64,000 bases of DNA, from NCBI RefSeq assembly GCF_000423045.1, contig NZ_KE383972.1, positions 515,670-579,669 on the forward strand, in the 5' to 3' direction. The stretch's first letter is position 1. Each line of letters opens with the position of its first letter. Origin of the DNA: Christiangramia portivictoriae DSM 23547. GTDB taxonomy: Bacteria > Bacteroidota > Bacteroidia > Flavobacteriales > Flavobacteriaceae. The translations under genes were made by a program, and so were the position numbers. The notes under the pieces were generated by a model that was not told where the DNA came from, did not search any database, and saw nothing but the letters and a program-made list of their open reading frames with translations. This document shows positions 15,060 through 24,928 of this stretch, piece after piece.

Positions 15060-17849
15060 ATGACTGTAGATATAGCCAATGTTGACCCGAAGAAAAATAT
15101 TGTTATTAAAGGTGCAAAACTGCACAACCTTAAGAACATAAATGCAATTATTCCAAGAAACAAGCTTGTTGTAATTACAGGACTATCCGGCTCGGGAAAG
15201 TCCAGTCTTGCATTTGATACACTTTACGCGGAAGGTCAGCGGCGCTATGTGGAAAGTCTTAGCTCTTATGCCAGGCAATTCCTGGGAAGACTGAACAAGC
15301 CTAAAGTTGATTCGATCAAAGGGATTGCTCCTGCAATTGCCATTGAACAAAAAGTCAATTCAACAAACCCAAGATCCACGGTTGGTACTTCTACTGAAAT
15401 TTATGATTATCTAAAATTATTATTTGCCAGAATCGGTAGGACCTATTCTCCAGTTTCTGGTAACGAAGTCAAAAAGGATACTGTTACAGATGTAATTAAC
15501 TATGTAAAGGCATTTCCTGAGCGTGAGAAACTACTTCTGCTCGCTCCTATACATCTGGAAGAGGGACGTTCACTGGAAAATAAGATTAAAGTGCTGGCTC
15601 AACAGGGCTATAGCAGGATTAAAACGGGTGATTCGGTTGTACGTATTGATGAGACCGATCTAACTTCAGCGAAAATTGATGACACATTTCTAGTTGTAGA
15701 TCGTATTATCACAAAAGATGAAGAAGATTTTTTTAATCGACTGGCAGACGCCGTCGAAGCAGCATTTTTTGAAGGTAAGGGTGAATTGTATATAGAGAGA
15801 ATATCAGATAACAGCTCAAGACACTTCAGCAATAAATTCGAATTGGACGGCATTAGTTTCCTGGAGCCAAATGTACATTTGTTCAGCTTCAATAATCCAT
15901 ATGGAGCCTGTCCAAAATGTGAAGGCTATGGGGATGTTATTGGAATCGATGAAGATTTGGTGATACCTAATACTGGTTTGTCGATTTATGAAAATGCGAT
16001 TTTCCCATGGCGAGGTGATAGTATGAGCTGGTACAAAGATCAATTGATCAAGAACTCTCACAAATTCGATTTTCCTGTACATAAACCATACTTCGAGCTA
16101 ACGGAGGAACAGAAAGATCTGGTCTGGAATGGTAATCAATATTTCGAAGGATTGAACCAGTTTTTTGAATTTCTGGAAAGTAAAGCGTATAAAATTCAGA
16201 ATCGGGTGATGCTTTCCAGGTATCGTGGAAAAACAAAATGTTCCGCCTGTAAAGGGAAACGTCTTCGACAGGAAGCCCATTATGTAAAAATTAATGGTCA
16301 TAATATTACAGACCTGGTTGAAAAACCTTTGGACAAAGTTCGGGCATTCTTTGAAGATCTTCACCTCAATGAATATGAAGAGACAATTGCCAAAAGACTA
16401 CTTCAGGAGATAAGAAACCGACTTCAATTTCTGTCCAATGTAGGTCTTGACTATCTTACTTTGAATCGTAAATCCAATACGCTTTCTGGTGGTGAATCTC
16501 AAAGGATCAACCTGGCTACATCTCTTGGTAGCAGTCTCGTGGGTTCTATGTATATTCTTGATGAACCTTCTATTGGTTTACATCCTAAAGACACAGAAAA
16601 ATTGATTGGGGTGCTACAACATTTAAGGGATCTTGGGAACACGGTCATTGTAGTAGAACACGATGAGGAGATCATGAACGCGGCAGATGAGATTATCGAT
16701 ATTGGACCGGAAGCTGGAACCAATGGCGGCCAAGTAGTTGCTACGGGTAATCTTAAAGAAATTCTCAAGTCCAATTCCCTTACTGCTGAATATCTGAACG
16801 GTAAAAAGACCATTGAAGTCCCCGCAAAAAGAAGAACTTCCAAAAATTTTATCAAAATTCTTGGAGCAAGGGAAAACAACCTTAAAAATATAGACGTTCA
16901 GATTCCATTAGGTGTATTTACGGCCATCACAGGGGTTTCAGGAAGTGGTAAAAGTACCCTGGTTAAAAGGATATTTTATCCCGCCATTCAGAAAGAATTG
17001 GGAGGCTACGGGGAAAAAGCAGGTCAGTTTTCTGGAATTGAGGGAAATTTTAAAAATCTTGGAAGTGTCGAGTTCGTGGATCAAAATCCAATTGGTAGAT
17101 CTTCAAGATCGAATCCGGTGACATACATTAAAGCATACGATGATATCCGCAATCTTTTTGCTTCTCAGAGACTGGCAAAATTACGCGGATTTCAGCCAAA
17201 ACATTTTTCCTTTAATGTAGACGGTGGAAGGTGTGAAACCTGTAAAGGAGAAGGCGAAGTGACCATTGAAATGCAATTTATGGCAGATGTCCACCTGGAG
17301 TGTGAGACCTGTAATGGTAAGCGTTTTAAAAAGGATGTACTGGAAGTAAACTTTCACGATAAGAATATCGATGATGTACTGAATATGACCATCGATGATG
17401 CAACCGCATTTTTTGAAGATCATGATCAGGATAAGATCGTCAAAAAATTGAAGCCATTGAAGGATGTAGGATTGGGTTATGTGCAATTGGGACAAAGCTC
17501 TTCTACTCTTTCTGGTGGTGAAGCGCAGCGAATCAAACTGGCATCTTTCTTAGTAAAAGGAACCACAAAAAGCAAGGCTCTTTTCATTTTTGACGAACCA
17601 ACTACAGGTTTACATTTTCATGATATCAAAAAGTTGTTGAAATCCTTCAATGCACTCATTTCCAAAGGTCATTCAGTCGTGGTAATAGAACATAACATGG
17701 ATCTTGTAAAATGTGCAGATCATGTGATCGATCTGGGACCTGTAGGTGGAGAAAACGGTGGTTATTTAATTGCCACTGGTACTCCGGAAGAAGTTGCTAG
17801 AGATAAAAATTCAGTAACCTCCCCATATCTTCTAGAAAAATTAAAATAA
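15060..17849 (+). CDS. uvrA: Excinuclease ABC subunit A
   Basis: UvrA of 929 residues from the ATG (an upstream TTG seven codons earlier is inside the promoter box). It scans DNA for bulky lesions and loads UvrB in nucleotide excision repair. Two ABC modules are seen: Walker [14 protein letters not shown] with signature [12 protein letters not shown], and Walker [14 protein letters not shown] with signature [12 protein letters not shown]. Zinc modules show as CPKCEGYGD...CSACKGKR and CETCKGEGE...CETCNGKR. The UvrB-binding region follows the first Walker A ([19 protein letters not shown]). Single-gene unit. Confidence 0.98.
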   Translation: MTVDIANVDPKKNIVIKGAKLHNLKNINAIIPRNKLVVITGLSGSGKSSLAFDTLYAEGQRRYVESLSSYARQFLGRLNKPKVDSIKGIAPAIAIEQKVNSTNPRSTVGTSTEIYDYLKLLFARIGRTYSPVSGNEVKKDTVTDVINYVKAFPEREKLLLLAPIHLEEGRSLENKIKVLAQQGYSRIKTGDSVVRIDETDLTSAKIDDTFLVVDRIITKDEEDFFNRLADAVEAAFFEGKGELYIERISDNSSRHFSNKFELDGISFLEPNVHLFSFNNPYGACPKCEGYGDVIGIDEDLVIPNTGLSIYENAIFPWRGDSMSWYKDQLIKNSHKFDFPVHKPYFELTEEQKDLVWNGNQYFEGLNQFFEFLESKAYKIQNRVMLSRYRGKTKCSACKGKRLRQEAHYVKINGHNITDLVEKPLDKVRAFFEDLHLNEYEETIAKRLLQEIRNRLQFLSNVGLDYLTLNRKSNTLSGGESQRINLATSLGSSLVGSMYILDEPSIGLHPKDTEKLIGVLQHLRDLGNTVIVVEHDEEIMNAADEIIDIGPEAGTNGGQVVATGNLKEILKSNSLTAEYLNGKKTIEVPAKRRTSKNFIKILGARENNLKNIDVQIPLGVFTAITGVSGSGKSTLVKRIFYPAIQKELGGYGEKAGQFSGIEGNFKNLGSVEFVDQNPIGRSSRSNPVTYIKAYDDIRNLFASQRLAKLRGFQPKHFSFNVDGGRCETCKGEGEVTIEMQFMADVHLECETCNGKRFKKDVLEVNFHDKNIDDVLNMTIDDATAFFEDHDQDKIVKKLKPLKDVGLGYVQLGQSSSTLSGGEAQRIKLASFLVKGTTKSKALFIFDEPTTGLHFHDIKKLLKSFNALISKGHSVVVIEHNMDLVKCADHVIDLGPVGGENGGYLIATGTPEEVARDKNSVTSPYLLEKLK

Positions 17850-17981
17850 CTCAACCTATAGTTTCCCAGTAGTTTAGCTCCATAAATTATCTGATAGTCA
17901 AGACCTGAATTGTTAGCAGTTTGCTTTTGGCATGAGCTTTGTATTTCGTTAAGAAATGTTCTTAATTAAAATACTACTACT

Positions 17982-19211
17982 ATGAGAAATCTGACCCTAT
18001 TTATCGTTTGCCTGTTTGTGGGATGGTCAGTTAGCGCTGAAAACTCGCATTCCGAAATATCTCAAAAAGCTACTTATCCTAATTTTTTTGATGATTCATT
18101 CATCTTTATTGAAGGCGGAGTAGAATTCGCTGTTTATCCAAATGGAGAATTCGATTTCTTTTATAATCCAGAATTTCGAAGAGGAAATCATGTTAGTATT
18201 TCAACACCCAATGTAAATATTAGTTATAACTCAGGATACAATTATGAGCCTTTTATCCAGTATGATGATTATGGCGCAGTGATCCAGATCGAGAACGTTC
18301 CAGTTTATTATGACTATTATGGCAGGATCATCCAGGCCGGGAATGTTGTAATGAATTATAATCAATTTGGAATGCTCGCCCACGTAGGATCATTGAAATT
18401 GTATTATAATAATTTTGGACGGGTGATTCGACGTACTGGTTATATCAATAATTATAATCGTCACTATGTACGCAGACCATGGCATTCGTATTATCGTAGA
18501 CCTTCAGTAAATGTTAGCATCGTTTTTAATCAGCCGTACAGAGCTTATTATCAACCGCATCGTGTAAGCTACAATCATTACACGACGATTTACAATAACT
18601 ATTATAAAACAAATAAGCGTCAAAGGAACTTTTACAGACCTTCCCAGCGTGTTACTCAGTATCACTACGGAAAGCAGGTAAAACAGAAACGTGATCTTGC
18701 ACAGTATCGAGGTCGTACTACTAAAAGTGATCAATTGGTTAGGAACAGGCAACAAGCTGCCCGATCAAAAGCTTTTGAGAACCGTTCCAGAAACTCTAGA
18801 AGCAATAGGATACCTACTATTGATCGTACTTTGACTAAGAATAAGAGATCTAATGATTACAGCGCAAGATCTGAAAGAAGTACCAATTCCAGAGGGCGTG
18901 TCTCTTCAGAAAGTAAAAAAGCAGATTCCAGATCGATCAATAGAAACACACGATTGGATACCAGGCCTGCTAATAATAGCGTGCAAAATTCCGGTCGTTC
19001 TACAGCTGTCCGGAAGAATGAAAGATCTCCAAAAGTTCAGAATAAAGCTCGTTCTGCTGAAAGAAATACAAGGGTGCAACGTCCAACCAGACAGAGATCT
19101 GAATCGACAAATGCAAGATCTTCAAGCAGGTCTAAACCTTCTGTACAAGAGAGAGAAAATAATTCTTCCAGAACTAGAAGTTCGGCACGAAAAATGAATA
19201 ATATAAAATAG
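17982..19211 (+). CDS. Exported protein with Tyr/Asn-rich body and Arg/Ser-rich tail
   Basis: A 409-residue protein with a signal peptide (about 1-19, ending SVSAEN). Residues 30-150 hold repeated strands of the form YDxYGxIxxxxNVxxxYN, about 20 residues each (VIQIENVPVYYDYYGRI, RIIQAGNVVMNYNQFG, LKLYYNNFGRVI), suggesting a small beta repeat domain. Residues 160-250 are rich in Tyr, Arg and His, and 250-409 are disordered and strongly basic (Arg, Ser, Asn, Lys). I do not recognise a named family, though similar exported proteins occur in flavobacteria. A basic tail of this kind suggests binding to nucleic acid, lipopolysaccharide or acidic polysaccharide. 132 bases separate it from uvrA. Confidence 0.7.
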   Translation: MRNLTLFIVCLFVGWSVSAENSHSEISQKATYPNFFDDSFIFIEGGVEFAVYPNGEFDFFYNPEFRRGNHVSISTPNVNISYNSGYNYEPFIQYDDYGAVIQIENVPVYYDYYGRIIQAGNVVMNYNQFGMLAHVGSLKLYYNNFGRVIRRTGYINNYNRHYVRRPWHSYYRRPSVNVSIVFNQPYRAYYQPHRVSYNHYTTIYNNYYKTNKRQRNFYRPSQRVTQYHYGKQVKQKRDLAQYRGRTTKSDQLVRNRQQAARSKAFENRSRNSRSNRIPTIDRTLTKNKRSNDYSARSERSTNSRGRVSSESKKADSRSINRNTRLDTRPANNSVQNSGRSTAVRKNERSPKVQNKARSAERNTRVQRPTRQRSESTNARSSSRSKPSVQERENNSSRTRSSARKMNNIK

Positions 19212-19250
19212 ATGACGAGTTCATAATTTAATTTTTTGGTTGGTTAGTTA

Positions 19251-19288
19251 GAAAACCCCTGATGCTGCCTTGCGGATGGGGTTTTCTC
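19251..19288. terminator. Bidirectional terminator
   Basis: GAAAACCCC (19251-19259) pairs with GGGGTTTTC (19278-19286), with an 18-base partly paired loop. It lies between the ends of two convergent genes, 3 bases before the flippase stop. Confidence 0.8.
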
Positions 19289-19290
19289 GT

Positions 19291-20748
19291 TTATGATATT
19301 TTGAGAAGTTTATCGATGATCACATTAATTTCCGAAGAAATTTTAGAGAAATAAATGATCAATGCATATATAATCCCTGAAATCGAAACTTTCAAAAAGA
19401 TGTCAAGCAACGGAATTTCTGAAAGATTGATGAAGTAAAATATAGCTGTTAAAGCAGTTGTTAGCAACAACATGTACCATGTGGACCTTGAGAAAGGCTG
19501 AATCCTGAATTTTGTATAGACCAGGAAAATTTTGAAAGTATTGTATATAAAGAAAGCGAGAAAACTGGCCAGCGCGGCACCTTCCAGCCCGAATGCAGGA
19601 ATCATTAAATAATTCAGAATAAAGGCGAGCAGGACGAGTATAACTCCTATTCCCAGTACAATCCTGTAATAATCTGAGTTAAAAAGAATACTATTGTTAT
19701 TACCCAACAGGTTGTCGTAGAGCTTAACAACTGATATAAGAAGTACTACCAGCACAGAAATCTGATATTGTTTGGGTATTAATAAATAGAGAGCTTCGAC
19801 ATTGGTAATAATCCAGATAAAAATCAGTGCACTTATAATTAGAAGATTGAGAGAGCTTTTTCGATAGAGACTTTTTAAACCTTCTTTGTCTTTATTATTC
19901 AGCATTTCTGCAGTCATTGGGTGTGTGATCTGGTGCATTGCCTTTTGCGGTACAGAGATCACGGTCGCGATATACACCGCAATTCCATAGATCGCGACAT
20001 TTTCGATAGGCATATAATACTCTATCATTACCTTATCAAGATCCAGCAATACGGTAGCGACAGATGCAGCGATTAGTATCAATGCGGAGTACTTCAGTAA
20101 TCTGGAAAGATTTTCAGGAGCTTGGAGGCTAATCCTGGGAGGATGCAAAGAGAAGGCATACAAAGCCATCACAAGCATTCTGAACACGAAAACACCAGAG
20201 ATAGCGTAGATAAATGCAGCAACACTAATCCAGTTCTTATAAACCATTAGCAGGAGCACACTTATACAAAATCTATGAAACACCTCTTTCATAAAATTTC
20301 CAAAAGAACTCTTGTAATAAATCTTTGACCAGGCAAAAAACACTTCGAAATAAGCAGTGGCAAAAGCGATCAAAAAGATTAACCAGATATAGGGCTGTAT
20401 CAAACTGTTTTCACCCTTAAAATATTCCATTAATTCGGAGTAAAATAATACTCCGCATATTCCAATAATCAGGGCAGATATCGCAGGCAGTACCAGTATT
20501 AATGTTAGCAGGCGATCTTGCTCAATCCTGGTTTTGTATGAGGTAAAGAATTTAATTAAAGTACTGTGCACCCCGAATACGAGAAAAGGCCAGATGAGAT
20601 TTGCTGCTGAAAGCAGATAACTTACTAAGCCATAATATTCCTTGGTAAGAAAGTAAGTGAACAAAAAGAGCGTATTTACAGCACCAATGGCAAAACCGAG
20701 GTAGGTAGTCACCATGTTTTTTATGGACTGATTAATGATTATTCCCAT
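19291..20748 (-). CDS. Oligosaccharide flippase (polysaccharide biosynthesis family)
   Basis: A 485-residue membrane protein with about 14 hydrophobic helices, the MATE/MOP-type Wzx layout. The start IIINQSIKNMVTTYLGFAIG and the GLEGAALASFLAFFIYNTFKIFLV segment near 390 are typical of PST family flippases. By family it moves lipid-linked glycans across the inner membrane. Its ATG overlaps the stop of the glycosyltransferase gene by one base (TAATG), so the two are translationally coupled. No polymerase (Wzy) or full glycan cluster is present, so the substrate is unknown. Confidence 0.88.
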   Translation of the reverse strand: MGIIINQSIKNMVTTYLGFAIGAVNTLFLFTYFLTKEYYGLVSYLLSAANLIWPFLVFGVHSTLIKFFTSYKTRIEQDRLLTLILVLPAISALIIGICGVLFYSELMEYFKGENSLIQPYIWLIFLIAFATAYFEVFFAWSKIYYKSSFGNFMKEVFHRFCISVLLLMVYKNWISVAAFIYAISGVFVFRMLVMALYAFSLHPPRISLQAPENLSRLLKYSALILIAASVATVLLDLDKVMIEYYMPIENVAIYGIAVYIATVISVPQKAMHQITHPMTAEMLNNKDKEGLKSLYRKSSLNLLIISALIFIWIITNVEALYLLIPKQYQISVLVVLLISVVKLYDNLLGNNNSILFNSDYYRIVLGIGVILVLLAFILNYLMIPAFGLEGAALASFLAFFIYNTFKIFLVYTKFRIQPFSRSTWYMLLLTTALTAIFYFINLSEIPLLDIFLKVSISGIIYALIIYFSKISSEINVIIDKLLKIS

Positions 20749-22028
20749 TAGATTCGCTCTATTAGATCTGCCAGGTCTCTGGTGAGTTCCCTACGATGAA
20801 ATTTGGAAATATCACTATTTAATTTCTCCAATCCATACGTTTGTTGTCTTTTAAATTGATCGAGAATCCAGGATTTAATTTCGATTTTATCACTGAATAA
20901 AAAGTAATTTCCGCTTTGGGTATCCCGCACCATGTTGCCCGCTTCCCAGTTTTTAGGACCTATGGCCAGAATTGGTCGTTTGGATGCAAAATATTCGAAG
21001 ACCTTACCCGGAATGATACCCCTGGTTTCCATGCTGTCTATCTCTAAAAGTAATAGAATCGAAGCCTGGTTTTGCATTCTTAAAGCTTCTTTATGAGTTA
21101 CGTAACCTTCAATTTGGAGATGCTCCTGTAATCCCAGATCTTCAATAGTTCTTTTCACTTCTGAACTAATTTTTCCAGCCAATCGTATCTTAAGCTTATT
21201 TCTGAAATCTGAATTTTCCTTCGCAATTTCAGCTATAGCCTTCCACAAAACTTCTGGACTTCTTCCTGCAAGCAACGATCCGATATGGGAAATCTCAAAA
21301 TCTTCTGAAGTGTATGATACTTCCGGCAATTGATCGAAACCGTTGGTGATTACGTGAACAGGTCTATTGGTTTTTGACTCAAATTCTGCTTTGGTGGTCT
21401 GGCTGGTAGTAATTAACAGATCTGCTTTGTTTAGTACATCATGTTCCAGGTTGAGATGCTTTTGTCTGCTAGCTTTTGTAAGCTTCAGTTTTTTGTGGTA
21501 ACCAATTTCAGTCCAGGGGTCTCTAAAGTCGGCAATCCATTTTACACCTGTTTGTTTCTGAAGTTCGAGTCCTATTAAATGTAAACTATGAGGCGGCCCG
21601 GTTGTTATAAGTACATCAAAATCCTCTTTCCCCAGTATGGAGTTTAGAAAAGCAACGGAAGGTTTGATCCAGAATTTTCTGGCATCCGGAATAAAGAAGT
21701 TCCCGCGTATATATATCATTAATTTTTGCAGAGCGCTTTGCTCCTGCTCTTTGGCTATAATCCCGGAGCTAATTGTTTTAGAATCTGCTTTCGAAAATAT
21801 CTCTGCAAATCTATAGGGCTCAAAAATTGGCTGTTTTATAATTTGTAATTCCTGAGGAACTTCAGCAACAAGACTTTCATCTGCCAGGGGATAACTGGGA
21901 TTTTCAGGAATGTATACTACCGGTTCAATATTAAATTCTCTTAGATAGGTTACGAATTTCAACCAGCGCTGAACTCCCGGTCCTCCGGCAGGTGGCCAAT
22001 AATAAGTAACAATAAGAGCCTTTTTCAT
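20748..22028 (-). CDS. Glycosyltransferase family 4-type protein
   Basis: A 426-residue GT-B enzyme. The N-terminus ALIVTYYWPPAGGPGVQRWLKF is the acceptor-side glycine loop typical of flavobacterial GT4 proteins; DVLITTGPPHSLHLIGL, WIADFRDPWTEIG and ITTSQTTKAEF follow. The C-terminal donor half has ISHIGSLLAGRSPEVL, IEGYVTHKEALRMQNQASILLLLE and GIIPGKVFEYFASKRPILAI with the conserved Glu. It likely adds a hexose to a membrane-linked glycan in the cytosol. It is 8 bases after the YfhO gene and overlaps the flippase start. Confidence 0.88.
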   Translation of the reverse strand: MKKALIVTYYWPPAGGPGVQRWLKFVTYLREFNIEPVVYIPENPSYPLADESLVAEVPQELQIIKQPIFEPYRFAEIFSKADSKTISSGIIAKEQEQSALQKLMIYIRGNFFIPDARKFWIKPSVAFLNSILGKEDFDVLITTGPPHSLHLIGLELQKQTGVKWIADFRDPWTEIGYHKKLKLTKASRQKHLNLEHDVLNKADLLITTSQTTKAEFESKTNRPVHVITNGFDQLPEVSYTSEDFEISHIGSLLAGRSPEVLWKAIAEIAKENSDFRNKLKIRLAGKISSEVKRTIEDLGLQEHLQIEGYVTHKEALRMQNQASILLLLEIDSMETRGIIPGKVFEYFASKRPILAIGPKNWEAGNMVRDTQSGNYFLFSDKIEIKSWILDQFKRQQTYGLEKLNSDISKFHRRELTRDLADLIERI

Positions 22029-22036
22029 TCAAAGAT

Positions 22037-24466
22037 TTAAATTCGATTACGATTTTTGAACTCGTAGCCAATACCACCCAGAAGTACCAATCCAAACAAT
22101 ACAGAACTAACGAGCGCAATGGTACTTCCTGTCTTGACAACCGCAGGTTCAAATTTGAAGGTTATCTCATGTGTGCCTGCTGGAACGTTCATAGCTCGTA
22201 AAGTGTAATTTGCCTGTATATGTTCTACTTCTTTACCATCAATATATGCCTGCCATCCAGGTTGATAATAGTTTTCAGAGAATACAATAAACTGAGCAGA
22301 ATCAGACTCGTACGAATACTTTAATTCATTCGGCTGCTGTGACACCAGGTCAATTTTAGTATCAGAGCTATATACAAATTCGTTACTTACAAGATCTCTA
22401 AACTCGGTATTAACAACCGCCGTATTTCGCAGGTTGACGTTCTTTAACATGAGAATCTCTTCATTCTGTGTGTTCACCCATTTGATCGCCTCGACCGCCC
22501 AGGCATTCCCGAAAGCTTCAGGATTTTGCTGCGCCTGCACACCGTTCTCCGTAGGAACTATAAAGTATTTCACATGAAGCATGCTTAAAATCTCCATGTC
22601 ATTCTTTGCGATATAGAAGTCAAAAAGATCCTGAATCCGGCCAGGTTTTGCGGCATGGTATCCACCTAAAGCATTATGATAATAGGAAGTTCTACCCGTA
22701 TTAAACGGACTTCCGGAAAGGTCGAAAACCCGGTAATGGGTTGTATCCTGCATGATCTGATCATCTGCTTCATACCGCTCGTATGGCTGGTCTATTTTCC
22801 TGGATTGTACAAAGTCATTACTGTTCACATAGCGTCTGTCTACTCCTATTAAGTCTACAAGGAATAGAATTGCAAAACCTGCAATTAGTAAATTTGACTG
22901 TATTTTATCTTTCAAATAGGCCCAGATCAAACCGACTGCTATACCAATAAATAGCAAAGATCTCATGACATCATTAAAGAAAATGTCTTTTCGATCTTCT
23001 TTCAAAGCGTTGATAAAGTCCATTCCAAATTGCTCCCTGTACAAAGAGTCATTAGCACCCGCAAAATCGAATACCGAACTTAGCAGTAAAAATAGTATCA
23101 ACAGTCCTCCGGAAATAAAACCAGAATATTTAAGGGCATTCAACTTAGCTTCAAATGATATTTTCATGGATAACAATTTATGAAGCCCTACGATCGCCAG
23201 AAGTGGTAAACATAATTCAAGCAATACCTGTATTGATGAAACCGCACGAAATTTATCATATAATGGCACAAAGTCTATAAAAGCGCTGGTCACGGGATTG
23301 GATCCGCCAAACCAGTTTTTTCCCCAACTAAGGATCAATGCGAGAATACTACCTCCAGCGACCCACCATTTAAGTTTGCCTTTGATAAGAAATAACGCAA
23401 ATATGAACAAAAAAATCACACTTGCTCCAATATAAGCAGGTGCACCTACAAAAGGCTGATCTCCCCAGTACGTTGGTGCAGATTTCACGAAATCACCGGC
23501 CTGGGCCGGGGCAGCACCGAGCTTTAGAATGGCTTCATATAAATTGGAATCGTTTCCAATATTTTCTGAACTCCCGCCTCCAAGCAATCTTGGAACCATC
23601 AAATTAAAGCTCTCAAATATCCCGTAGCTATATTCAGTAATATAATCGTAACTAAGACCCGATTCTGGTTTAGAAGACCCATCAGGTGTAATATTTAAAT
23701 CAGACTCTCCTCTGGTGCTGTAATTTGCGTATTCGCTCGTAGCCAGCAGGCTTGTAGCGTTCATGGCCAGTGCGAGAATCACGGCAAGCACCATAACTCC
23801 AAGCGATTTGAAATAATTCGCGATCCAGGCCTTTTTAAAAGCATCTATAAAGTACACGATACCAAGAACTATGACCAGAAGCAATAGGTAATAGGTCATT
23901 TGGTAATGGTTTGCCTGAATCTCAAGAGCCATTCCTATGCTTAATAGTAAAAATCCCCAGACATTCCGATTTCGAAAGATGGAAATGATCCCTGCAAGAA
24001 CTACAGGCATATAGGCAATGGCATGAGCCTTTGCATTGTGTCCTATTCCCAGTATTATGATGAGATAGGTGGAAAAACCAAATGCAAGAGAACCAACAAA
24101 AGCTACCCGATAATCTACTTTTAGACAAAGAAGTAAAATATAAAAGCCAATAAAATACAGAAATAGATAATCTGCTGGTCTCGGTAAAAATCTTAAAACA
24201 GAATCCAGCTTTTTGATGTAGTTATGAGGATAGTATGCCCCAAGCTGAAAGGTTGGCATTCCACCAAAGGCAGCGTCTGTCCAGTAAGGCTCTTCACCCG
24301 TTTTTTCCCTGAAGTCTGTCTGCTCTTTTGCCATCCCGATATACTGAATGATATCGCTTTGATAGATTTCTTTTCCCTGCAAAACAGGATGAAAGTAGAA
24401 AAGGGATAAAACAACAAATCCTGCCAGAACTAGCAGGTGTGGTATGAATTTCTTAATATCGGGCAT
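22037..24466 (-). CDS. YfhO family membrane protein (GT-C-like)
   Basis: An 809-residue protein with about 12 membrane helices in the first 560 residues and a soluble C-terminal beta domain ending in another helix (SVLFGLVLLGGIGY). SYYHNALGGYHAAKPGRIQDLFDFY and FVVFSENYYQPGWQAYIDG-type segments are characteristic of YfhO. By family it resembles lipid-linked sugar transferases; in Bacillus YfhO glycosylates teichoic acid. First gene of a three-gene leftward unit with a GT4 and a flippase. Confidence 0.88.
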   Translation of the reverse strand: MPDIKKFIPHLLVLAGFVVLSLFYFHPVLQGKEIYQSDIIQYIGMAKEQTDFREKTGEEPYWTDAAFGGMPTFQLGAYYPHNYIKKLDSVLRFLPRPADYLFLYFIGFYILLLCLKVDYRVAFVGSLAFGFSTYLIIILGIGHNAKAHAIAYMPVVLAGIISIFRNRNVWGFLLLSIGMALEIQANHYQMTYYLLLLVIVLGIVYFIDAFKKAWIANYFKSLGVMVLAVILALAMNATSLLATSEYANYSTRGESDLNITPDGSSKPESGLSYDYITEYSYGIFESFNLMVPRLLGGGSSENIGNDSNLYEAILKLGAAPAQAGDFVKSAPTYWGDQPFVGAPAYIGASVIFLFIFALFLIKGKLKWWVAGGSILALILSWGKNWFGGSNPVTSAFIDFVPLYDKFRAVSSIQVLLELCLPLLAIVGLHKLLSMKISFEAKLNALKYSGFISGGLLILFLLLSSVFDFAGANDSLYREQFGMDFINALKEDRKDIFFNDVMRSLLFIGIAVGLIWAYLKDKIQSNLLIAGFAILFLVDLIGVDRRYVNSNDFVQSRKIDQPYERYEADDQIMQDTTHYRVFDLSGSPFNTGRTSYYHNALGGYHAAKPGRIQDLFDFYIAKNDMEILSMLHVKYFIVPTENGVQAQQNPEAFGNAWAVEAIKWVNTQNEEILMLKNVNLRNTAVVNTEFRDLVSNEFVYSSDTKIDLVSQQPNELKYSYESDSAQFIVFSENYYQPGWQAYIDGKEVEHIQANYTLRAMNVPAGTHEITFKFEPAVVKTGSTIALVSSVLFGLVLLGGIGYEFKNRNRI

Positions 24467-24528
24467 TCACAAGTGTTTTAAAACTGAAAATTTTAAGAGC
24501 AAGTTCGATAACCTGCTGAGTCTCGAAA

Positions 24529-24822
24529 TTAATCAATTTCTTCGTAATCGATATATTCCCCTACTTTTTTATCCTTATTAGATGTAACTTTAGGTTTCTT
24601 ACCAATAGTTGTAGACTTTGAGCTCGATCTTTTTGAAGTCGTGCCGCCAAATTGCTGACCGAACTGTTGTCCGAATTGTTGTTCGAACTTTCTGCCCATT
24701 TTCCGCATGAAATATTTCAGAATCATAGGGCCAAAAAATCGAATGATTATTTTAAATCCGAAATATATAAGTAGTACAACGAGAACAAATTTCAATACTC
24801 CAGATAAGGATGCTTCTAACAT
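24529..24822 (-). CDS. DUF4834 family small membrane protein
   Basis: A 97-residue protein: one membrane helix (about 9-35), a basic stretch FMRKMGRKFEQ, three QQFG repeats (about 47-58), then a Ser/Lys-rich linker ending in the conserved acidic VGEYIDYEEID. This is the DUF4834 layout seen in Bacteroidota; function unknown. A -7 box at 24837-24844 (TACTTTTG leftward) lies 15 bases upstream, so the leader is very short. Divergent from the outer membrane protein gene. Confidence 0.8.
   Translation of the reverse strand: MLEASLSGVLKFVLVVLLIYFGFKIIIRFFGPMILKYFMRKMGRKFEQQFGQQFGQQFGGTTSKRSSSKSTTIGKKPKVTSNKDKKVGEYIDYEEID
24648..24686 (-). repeat. Short tandem repeat encoding QQFG
   Basis: Three imperfect 12-base units (caaattgctgac, cgaactgttgtc, cgaattgttgtt) inside the DUF4834 gene, encoding repeated Gln-Gln-Phe-Gly. 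Copy number changes would stay in frame. Confidence 0.65.
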
Positions 24823-24836
24823 TCTAATGCTTTTGA

Positions 24837-24907
24837 CAAAAGTAAAAATTAGCGTTCAGATTGAAAGCCGCTTCATCAATAAAATTATAATAAAACTTAT
24901 ATCTTTG
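24837..24907. promoter_or_regulatory. Divergent promoter boxes
   Basis: TACTTTTG on the minus strand (24837-24844) serves the DUF4834 gene and TATCTTTG on the plus strand (24900-24907) serves the gene starting at 24929. Both match TAnnTTTG. Confidence 0.55.
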
Positions 24908-24928
24908 ATACAATTAACCCCGCAAGTT

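Noticed and set aside
24707-24928. N-terminal extension of the outer membrane protein gene by 74 codons
   Set aside because: It overlaps the DUF4834 gene on the other strand, crosses two promoter boxes and would bury the signal peptide.
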